A stretch of DNA of 64,000 nt from Limimaricola sp964022235. GTDB lineage: Bacteria > Pseudomonadota > Alphaproteobacteria > Rhodobacterales > Rhodobacteraceae. The notes under the pieces are model-generated. The model worked only from the letters and a program-made list of their open reading frames with translations, made no database searches and was not told the DNA's origin. Within the stretch, counting starts at the first letter, position 1. Each line of letters starts with the position of its first letter. Positions 58,968 to 64,000 of the stretch are shown here, in pieces. The stretch spans positions 62,001 through 126,000 of the forward strand of contig NZ_CAXHZL010000009.1 of NCBI RefSeq assembly GCF_964022235.1, given 5' to 3'. The position numbers and the translations under genes were made by a program.

Positions 58968-59378
58968 TCAGAGGCCCCCGCGCAGCGCGTCGATGTGCTG
59001 GCGCACGGCAGCCATCGCCGGGATGCCGCCGGCGATCATCATGTCGAGCGGGCGGCGTCCCTCATAGGGCGCGCCCTTGTTCGGCAAGCCCGGCCAACGC
59101 CCGGTAAGCGGGCCGTTGAACAAAAGACGAAGCCCCTTGTAGATGCCGAGGATAAGGCTGGCGCGGGTGACCTTGTCGCGATCCAGAGAGCCGTTGAAGC
59201 TGCCGGACTTCATCCGCGCCCATGTGGCGGGCGGCACGTCGAAAAGCGCTGCGGCCTCGGCCGAGGACAGCCCCCAAGAGGCAGTTGCCCGCACCACCGC
59301 CCGCACGAGGGTCGCGACCTGATCGCGATCCGACAGGGGCCTGACGCCAGTTTCGTCTGCAAAAGCTGCCTGTGCCAT
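58968..59378 (-). CDS. Xre/MbcA/ParS-type antitoxin
   Basis: The 136-residue protein has an N-terminal HTH-like segment (SSAEAAALFDVPPATWARMK) and a C-terminal toxin-binding domain (ILGIYKGLRLLFNG, then GAPYEGRRPLDMMIAGGIPAM), the DUF2384-type signature R-P-x-x-x-M. It neutralises the RES toxin and represses the pair. I chose ATG 59378 with GGAGG five bases upstream; ATG 59390 lies within that site. The promoter palindrome overlaps the region just upstream. Confidence 0.87.
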   Translation of the reverse strand: MAQAAFADETGVRPLSDRDQVATLVRAVVRATASWGLSSAEAAALFDVPPATWARMKSGSFNGSLDRDKVTRASLILGIYKGLRLLFNGPLTGRWPGLPNKGAPYEGRRPLDMMIAGGIPAMAAVRQHIDALRGGL

Positions 59379-59387
59379 GACGACCTC

Positions 59388-59415
59388 CATATGATGCTAA
59401 TAGATATATCATATG
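59388..59415. promoter_or_regulatory. Palindromic operator of the toxin-antitoxin pair
   Basis: CATATGAT (59388-59395) and ATCATATG (59408-59415) are a perfect 8-bp inverted repeat around a 12-bp A/T-rich spacer, immediately before the antitoxin start. It is the expected place for Xre autorepression. Confidence 0.7.
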
Positions 59416-59655
59416 GATGAAATATCAAGGTCAGCTTGCTCCGATGCACTTTGCCCGGATCAGCGCCACCCCGGTCCTCGCCGCATGTCCGAAAACGGGC
59501 CATCATCTATATTGCACCTGCATCCCTAATGTTGACGACGCACCACGCCGCCTTCTATTCTGCAGGTGTGGTCCCAAGGCGGGCCATCCCGCGGGCCGGG
59601 CGTCCGGGACAGCATGGTGGGGCACGCAACCCATGCGCATTTCGAAAGGGAGTCC

Positions 59656-60762
59656 ATGGGACCGTTTCCGCATGATGCGCCGAAAGCCAAGATCGACGAG
59701 TTGAACAGGGCCGGGACCGACGGGTTCGAATTCGTCGAGTTCGCGCACCCCGAGCCGGGCAAGCTCGAGGCGCTGTTCGAAAGCATGGGTTACACCGAGG
59801 TGGCCCGGCACAAGAGCCGCGACATTTCGCTCTACCGTCAGGGCAGGATCAACTACCTCGTCAACCGCGAGCCGGGCAGCCATGCCGCAGGCTTCGTGAA
59901 GGAGCACGGCCCCTGCGCGCCCGCGATGGCCTGGCGCGTGGTCGATGCGCGGCACGCGCTGAAATGCGCGCTTGATTACGGGGCCGAGGAATACACCGGC
60001 CCGGGCAAGTCGCTCGACGTGCCGGCGGTGATCGGCATCGGCGGCTCGCTGCTCTACTTCGTGGAGACCTATGGCGAGGCGGGCTCTTGCTATGAGGCCG
60101 AGTATGATTGGCTGGGCGAGACCGACCCGCAGCCCGAGGGGGCAGGGTTCTACTATCTCGACCACCTGACCCACAACGTCGCGCGGGGCAACATGTCGAC
60201 GTGGTACGACTTTTACGCCAAGGCCTTCAACTTCCGCGAAATCCGCTTCTTCGACATCAAGGGTCGGCAGACGGGTCTCACCTCGCGCGCGCTGACCTCG
60301 CCCGATGGCAAGATCCGCATCCCGATCAACGAAAGTGCCGACGACACCAGTCAGATCGCGGAGTACCTGCGCGATTACAACGGCGAGGGCATCCAGCACA
60401 TCGCAGTGGGCACCGAAGACATCTATGCCGCCACCGACCGGATCGCTGAGAAGGGCATCGAGTTCATGCCGCCGCCGCCCGCGACCTATTACGACATGAG
60501 CGTCGAGCGCGTCACCGGCCATGAGGAGCCGCTCGACAAGCTGAAGAAACACGGCATCCTGATCGACGGCGAAGGCGTGGTGGATGGCGGCAACACCCGC
60601 ATCCTGCTGCAGATCTTCTCCAAGACCGTGATCGGGCCGATCTTCTTCGAGTTCATCCAGCGCAAAGGCGACGACGGCTTTGGCGAGGGCAACTTCAAGG
60701 CGCTGTTCGAGTCGATCGAGGCCGACCAGATCCAGCGCGGCGTGCTCAAGGCCGAGGCCTGA
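59656..60762 (+). CDS. hppD: 4-hydroxyphenylpyruvate dioxygenase
   Basis: The 368-residue vicinal-oxygen-chelate enzyme converts 4-hydroxyphenylpyruvate to homogentisate. Iron ligands are visible in YLDHLTHNV (His), GIQHIAVGT (His) and FFEFIQRKGDDGFGEGNFKALF (Glu), the last being the family's C-terminal signature. I chose ATG 59656 with AAAGGGAG upstream; an earlier in-frame ATG would overlap sequence lacking coding bias. The next gene, hmgA, starts three bases after its stop. Confidence 0.96.
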   Translation: MGPFPHDAPKAKIDELNRAGTDGFEFVEFAHPEPGKLEALFESMGYTEVARHKSRDISLYRQGRINYLVNREPGSHAAGFVKEHGPCAPAMAWRVVDARHALKCALDYGAEEYTGPGKSLDVPAVIGIGGSLLYFVETYGEAGSCYEAEYDWLGETDPQPEGAGFYYLDHLTHNVARGNMSTWYDFYAKAFNFREIRFFDIKGRQTGLTSRALTSPDGKIRIPINESADDTSQIAEYLRDYNGEGIQHIAVGTEDIYAATDRIAEKGIEFMPPPPATYYDMSVERVTGHEEPLDKLKKHGILIDGEGVVDGGNTRILLQIFSKTVIGPIFFEFIQRKGDDGFGEGNFKALFESIEADQIQRGVLKAEA

Positions 60763-60765
60763 GCC

Positions 60766-62136
60766 ATGGCCACCCCGCACGACGAGATCGTCATCGCCCA
60801 AAGCCGGGCGCGTTACAACGAAGGCTACATGCCCGGTTTCGGGAATGATTTCGAGACCGAGGCCATCGAGGGCGCGCTGCCGATCGGGCAGAATTCGCCG
60901 CAGCGCTGCCCTTACGGTCTTTATGCAGAGCAGCTCTCTGGCACGCCCTTCACCGCGCCGCGCGCCTCGAACGAGCGGACGTGGCTCTACCGGATGCGGC
61001 CTTCGGTGCAGCACATCGCAAAGATGCGGCGGATTGAGCTGCCCGAGTTCCGTTCGGCCCCGACGCCCAATGAGAGCGGCCTGCCGCTGGCGCCGATGCG
61101 CTGGGATCCGGCCCCGATCCCAGAGGATGCGGGGACATGGCTCACCGGCATGCGCAGCATCGCCACCGGCGGCGACGTGCTGACCCAGACGGGCTATGCG
61201 ATCCACACCTACGCCGTCACCCAAGGCATGGAGGAAGAGGTCTTCTACAATGCCGATGGCGAAATGCTGGTGGTGCCCGAAATCGGCAGGCTACGCTTTT
61301 TCACCGAAATGGGCGTGATCGACGTGGCGCCGGGCGAGATCGCGGTGCTGCCGCGTGGGCTGAAATACAAGGTGCTCCTGAACGGCGACGCCAAGTGTCG
61401 CGGCTATGTCTGCGAGAATTACGGCGGGGCCTTCTCGGTGCCCGAACGCGGCCCGATCGGGGCGAACTGCCTCGCCAATCCGCGCGATTTCCTTACCCCC
61501 GTCGCGGCCTATGAACGCCGCGACGGCACGCGCCACGGCCTGACCGTGAAATGGTGTGGCCAGTTCCACCGCTGCGAGATCGACCACAGCCCGCTCGACG
61601 TGGTGGCGTGGCACGGCAACTACGCGCCCTACAAGTACAACCTGCGGCATTATTCGCCAGTGGGGCCGATCTTGAACGATCACGCCGACCCGTCGATCTT
61701 TACCGTGCTGACCGCCCCGAGCGGCGAGCCGGGCACCGCCAACATCGACTTCGTGATCTTCCCGCCGCGCTGGCTGGTGGCCGAGAACTCGTTCCGCCCG
61801 CCGTGGTATCACATGAACATCATGTCCGAGTTCATGGGGCTGATCGAAGGCGTCTATGACGCCAAGCCCGAGGGCTTCGTGCCGGGGGGGATGTCGATCC
61901 ACAACATGATGCTGCCGCACGGCCCGGACGCCGAAGCCTTCTACAAGGCCTCATTGAAGGATCTCGGGCCGGAGCGGCTCCAGAACACCATGGCCTTCAT
62001 GTTCGAGACCCGCTTTCCGCAGCAGGTGACACGCTATGCCGCCGGGCTGCCGACGCTGCAGGCGGGCTATCCGGAGGTCTGGGCCCCGCTGCGCAACCAC
62101 TTCGACCCCGACCGCCGCGACTGGCAGGGCGAATGA
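60766..62136 (+). CDS. hmgA: Homogentisate 1,2-dioxygenase
   Basis: The 456-residue enzyme opens the homogentisate ring to maleylacetoacetate. Motifs include YMPGFGNDFETEA, CPYGLYAEQLSGTPFTAPR, FHRCEIDHSPLDVVAWHGNY, FPPRWLVAENSFRPPWYHMN, EFMGLIEGVYDAKPEGF, and GGMSIHNMMLPHGPD, which hold the iron-binding His and Glu residues. It sits in the hppD-hmgA-fahA order and overlaps fahA by four bases. Confidence 0.97.
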   Translation: MATPHDEIVIAQSRARYNEGYMPGFGNDFETEAIEGALPIGQNSPQRCPYGLYAEQLSGTPFTAPRASNERTWLYRMRPSVQHIAKMRRIELPEFRSAPTPNESGLPLAPMRWDPAPIPEDAGTWLTGMRSIATGGDVLTQTGYAIHTYAVTQGMEEEVFYNADGEMLVVPEIGRLRFFTEMGVIDVAPGEIAVLPRGLKYKVLLNGDAKCRGYVCENYGGAFSVPERGPIGANCLANPRDFLTPVAAYERRDGTRHGLTVKWCGQFHRCEIDHSPLDVVAWHGNYAPYKYNLRHYSPVGPILNDHADPSIFTVLTAPSGEPGTANIDFVIFPPRWLVAENSFRPPWYHMNIMSEFMGLIEGVYDAKPEGFVPGGMSIHNMMLPHGPDAEAFYKASLKDLGPERLQNTMAFMFETRFPQQVTRYAAGLPTLQAGYPEVWAPLRNHFDPDRRDWQGE

Positions 62137-63401
62137 GCGGGCTGAACGCCACCCACGACCCGGCGCGGCAAAGCTGGGTCGAGAGCGCCAATGCAAAGGG
62201 GACGGATTTTCCGATCCAGAACCTGCCCTATGGCGTCTTTTCCCAAGACGATGGGCCGCGCCGCGTCGGTGTGGCGATCGGCGAGATGATCCTCGATCTC
62301 ACCGCCGCCGAGGCGGCGGGGCTGCTGCGCCCCGCCCCGACACCGGTGTTCGACGGCGGTACGCTCAACGCGCTGATGGCGCGCCCCCCCGACGACTGGT
62401 CGCGCACCCGTGCGGCGGTGGCGGCCTTGCTCGATGCCGAGGCGGGCCCGCGCGACGATCTGGTGCTGCTGCGTCAGGACGCGGTGCGGATGCACATGCC
62501 GGTCTTCGTGCGGGGCTTTACCGATTTCTATGCCTCCAAGGAGCACGCGACCAACGTCGGCGCGATGTTCCGCGACCCCAAGAACGCCTTGCTGCCGAAC
62601 TGGCTGCATATCCCGATCGGCTACAACGGACGCGCTTCGACGGTGGTGGTCTCGGGCACCGGCATCCGCCGCCCGCTGGGACAGATCAAGGGCCCGGACG
62701 ATGCCGCCCCCCGCCTTGGCCCCACCGCCCGGCTCGACATCGAGCTGGAACTGGGCGCGCTGGTCGGGACGCCTTCGTCGATGGGTCAGCCGATATCGGT
62801 GGCACGGGCGCAGGAAATGATCTTCGGCTTCGTGCTGCTCAACGACTGGTCGGCGCGGGACGTGCAGGTGTGGGAGTATCAGCCGCTCGGGCCGTTTCAG
62901 GCCAAGGCCTTCGGCACCACGATCAGCCCGTGGATCGTCACGCGCGAGGCGCTCGAGCCCTACCGCGTGCCGACGCCCGAGCGGGGGACGCCGCTGCTGC
63001 CCTATCTGCGCGAAGAGGGCGATTACAACTATGACATCCGGCTCGAGATCGACATCGCCCCGGCGGGCGGCACGCCGCGAACGGTGAGCCGCACCAACGC
63101 CTGCCACCTCTACTATGCCGCGGCCCAGCAGCTCGCCCATCACGCGATCTCGGGCTGCGCCATGGAGACGGGCGATCTGCTTGGCTCGGGCACGATCTCG
63201 GGGCCGGACCGCGACAGCTACGGATCGCTTTTGGAGATGACGTGGAACGGGAGCGATCCGCTCGACCTCGGTGGGGTGCGTCGCGGCTTTCTGGAGAATG
63301 GCGACATGGTCCGGCTGCGCGGCTGGTGCGAGGGGGCGGTGCGGATCGGCTTCGGGGTCTGCGAGGGCACGATCCTGCCCGCCCCGGAACAGCCGGCATG
63401 A
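62133..63401 (+). CDS. fahA: Fumarylacetoacetase
   Basis: The 422-residue hydrolase has the FAH signatures FVRGFTDFYASKEHATNVGA, IPIGYNGRASTVVVSGT, FVLLNDWSARDVQVWEYQPLG (metal Asp, Lys-Gly region), and LLGSGTISGPDRDSYGSLLEM. It cleaves fumarylacetoacetate to fumarate and acetoacetate. A maleylacetoacetate isomerase gene is not in the window. Its stop overlaps the Rieske gene by four bases. Confidence 0.96.
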   Translation: MSGLNATHDPARQSWVESANAKGTDFPIQNLPYGVFSQDDGPRRVGVAIGEMILDLTAAEAAGLLRPAPTPVFDGGTLNALMARPPDDWSRTRAAVAALLDAEAGPRDDLVLLRQDAVRMHMPVFVRGFTDFYASKEHATNVGAMFRDPKNALLPNWLHIPIGYNGRASTVVVSGTGIRRPLGQIKGPDDAAPRLGPTARLDIELELGALVGTPSSMGQPISVARAQEMIFGFVLLNDWSARDVQVWEYQPLGPFQAKAFGTTISPWIVTREALEPYRVPTPERGTPLLPYLREEGDYNYDIRLEIDIAPAGGTPRTVSRTNACHLYYAAAQQLAHHAISGCAMETGDLLGSGTISGPDRDSYGSLLEMTWNGSDPLDLGGVRRGFLENGDMVRLRGWCEGAVRIGFGVCEGTILPAPEQPA

Positions 63402-63754
63402 GCTGGCGCCGCCTGCCGCGCGCGCCTGCTCCGGGTGCGGAGGTCTGCGCGGCGGATGCGCTGCCGGATCGCGGCACGCTGGGGGTCGAGATCGACGGGT
63501 TTCCGCTGCTTCTGGTGCGTCTTGAGGCGGGGCTGTTTTGCTATTTCAACGCCTGCCCGCATCAGGGCCTGCCGCTCGACTGGCGCGGCGGCGGCGTGCT
63601 CGGGACACAAGGCGCGGTGCTGCGCTGCTCGAACCACGGGGCGGGGTTCGACGCGGCCACAGGGCAGGGCTGCGAGGGGTTGGGCAGGGGCTGCGCGTTG
63701 ATCGCGGTGCCTGTCGTCCTTCGGGGTGACAGGGTCATCGTCGAGGGTGATTGA
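63398..63754 (+). CDS. Rieske [2Fe-2S] ferredoxin-like protein
   Basis: The 118-residue protein has the two Rieske motifs ACPHQGLPLD (C-x-H) and RCSNHGAGFD (C-x2-H). There are no other domains or membrane segments, so it is a soluble electron carrier or regulator. The start ATG overlaps fahA, so it is translated with the tyrosine-degradation operon. Its electron partner is not evident; hppD and hmgA are non-heme iron enzymes that do not normally need one. Confidence 0.85.
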   Translation: MSWRRLPRAPAPGAEVCAADALPDRGTLGVEIDGFPLLLVRLEAGLFCYFNACPHQGLPLDWRGGGVLGTQGAVLRCSNHGAGFDAATGQGCEGLGRGCALIAVPVVLRGDRVIVEGD

Positions 63755-63784
63755 CCCTGCCACCAAACCGCTCGCGGCGCGTCT

Positions 63785-64000
63785 CTAGGCCGCCGATGCG
63801 TGGTGCTCTGGTCCTGCAACCCGTACCAAGGCCCGTGCCAGAGGGGCGATCTGCGCGGATGTCAGACCGGCGACGTTGATGCGGCCCCCGTCGGTGCCAT
63901 AGATCGCGTGCTCTTCGCGCAGCCGCTGCATCGCCCGAACCCCAAGCGGCAGCAGCGAGAACATCCCCTTTTGCCGCCCGAGCGAGGCGAACCCGGCCCC
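63785..64000 (-). CDS. Aromatic amino-acid aminotransferase, C-terminal part (gene continues right)
   Basis: The minus strand from the right edge encodes 71 residues ending in TAG at 63785. It contains GMFSLLPLGVRAMQRLREEHAIYGTDGGRINVAGLT pattern (family GMFS..GL...QV..LR....VY....GR.NVAG), diagnostic of AspC/TyrB aspartate or aromatic aminotransferases. It faces the hppD-hmgA-fahA operon. A TyrB-type enzyme would convert tyrosine to 4-hydroxyphenylpyruvate, the HppD substrate. AspC versus TyrB cannot be settled from the fragment. Confidence 0.85.
   Translation of the reverse strand, partial: GAGFASLGRQKGMFSLLPLGVRAMQRLREEHAIYGTDGGRINVAGLTSAQIAPLARALVRVAGPEHHASAA

Noticed and set aside
1..64000. 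CRISPR arrays, tRNA or rRNA genes, prophage
   Set aside because: No regularly spaced repeats with spacers, no tRNA cloverleaf or rRNA sequence, and no phage structural genes were recognised on either strand.

Overview
High GC, the gene families and the gene orders point to an alphaproteobacterium of the Rhodobacteraceae (Roseobacter-type). Markers are an ScfR/RamB-type regulator beside isocitrate lyase, a TPP-riboswitch thiD-O-S-G-E-F operon, kbl-tdh, a DUF1127 protein, TRAP transport and LuxR-type regulators. No tRNA, rRNA, CRISPR array, phage or intact insertion sequence was seen. Housekeeping and catabolic operons surround the accessory blocks, so the window looks chromosomal (or from a chromid) rather than from a small plasmid.

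Layout. 1-11.1 kb is an exopolysaccharide/O-antigen block: a polymerase/ligase-like membrane protein (partial), a GT2 glycosyltransferase, a 1224-residue Ig-like plus beta-helix protein, a polysaccharide deacetylase / ATP-grasp / PHP triad, and a divergent pair of pyruvyl transferase and FrhB-like iron-sulfur protein. 11.2-15.4 kb is a minus-strand rmlC-B-D-A operon for dTDP-L-rhamnose ending in a lower-GC sulfotransferase. 16.5-21.3 kb holds isocitrate lyase, a malate-synthase-like protein that has lost key catalytic residues, and a divergent ScfR/RamB-type regulator. 21.4-25.8 kb is the thiamine operon behind a TPP riboswitch. 25.9-28.1 kb is threonine catabolism (kbl, tdh). 28.2-31.9 kb holds small proteins, an SDR and a LuxR-type regulator preceded by two lux-box-like palindromes.

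33.8-49.8 kb is the most unusual part. A second LuxR-type regulator is divergent from a 1152-residue, extremely Asp/Gly/Glu-rich repeat protein. Two strong hairpins follow, then an 831-residue protein carrying a repeated G-N-L-N / Q-N-D-D module, a type I secretion ATPase with a long disordered N-terminus, and its HlyD-family adaptor. Immediately downstream is a synthase-dependent glucan unit: a Cache-HAMP protein without output domain, an HlyD/Alg44-like membrane protein, a processive GT2 beta-glycan synthase without a recognisable PilZ motif, a GH8 glycanase and a small outer-membrane-barrel candidate. I infer one extracellular-matrix island exporting both protein and polysaccharide.

49.9-58.2 kb is a sugar-acid or carboxylate catabolic region: KDG kinase, SDR, a TRAP transporter, a divergent IclR regulator, an acyl-CoA ligase and a PCC/DUF296 protein. 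58.2-59.4 kb is a RES/Xre-ParS toxin-antitoxin pair with a perfect palindrome at its promoter. 59.6-64 kb is tyrosine catabolism (hppD, hmgA, fahA, a Rieske ferredoxin), facing the 3' end of an aromatic aminotransferase that would make the pathway's first substrate.
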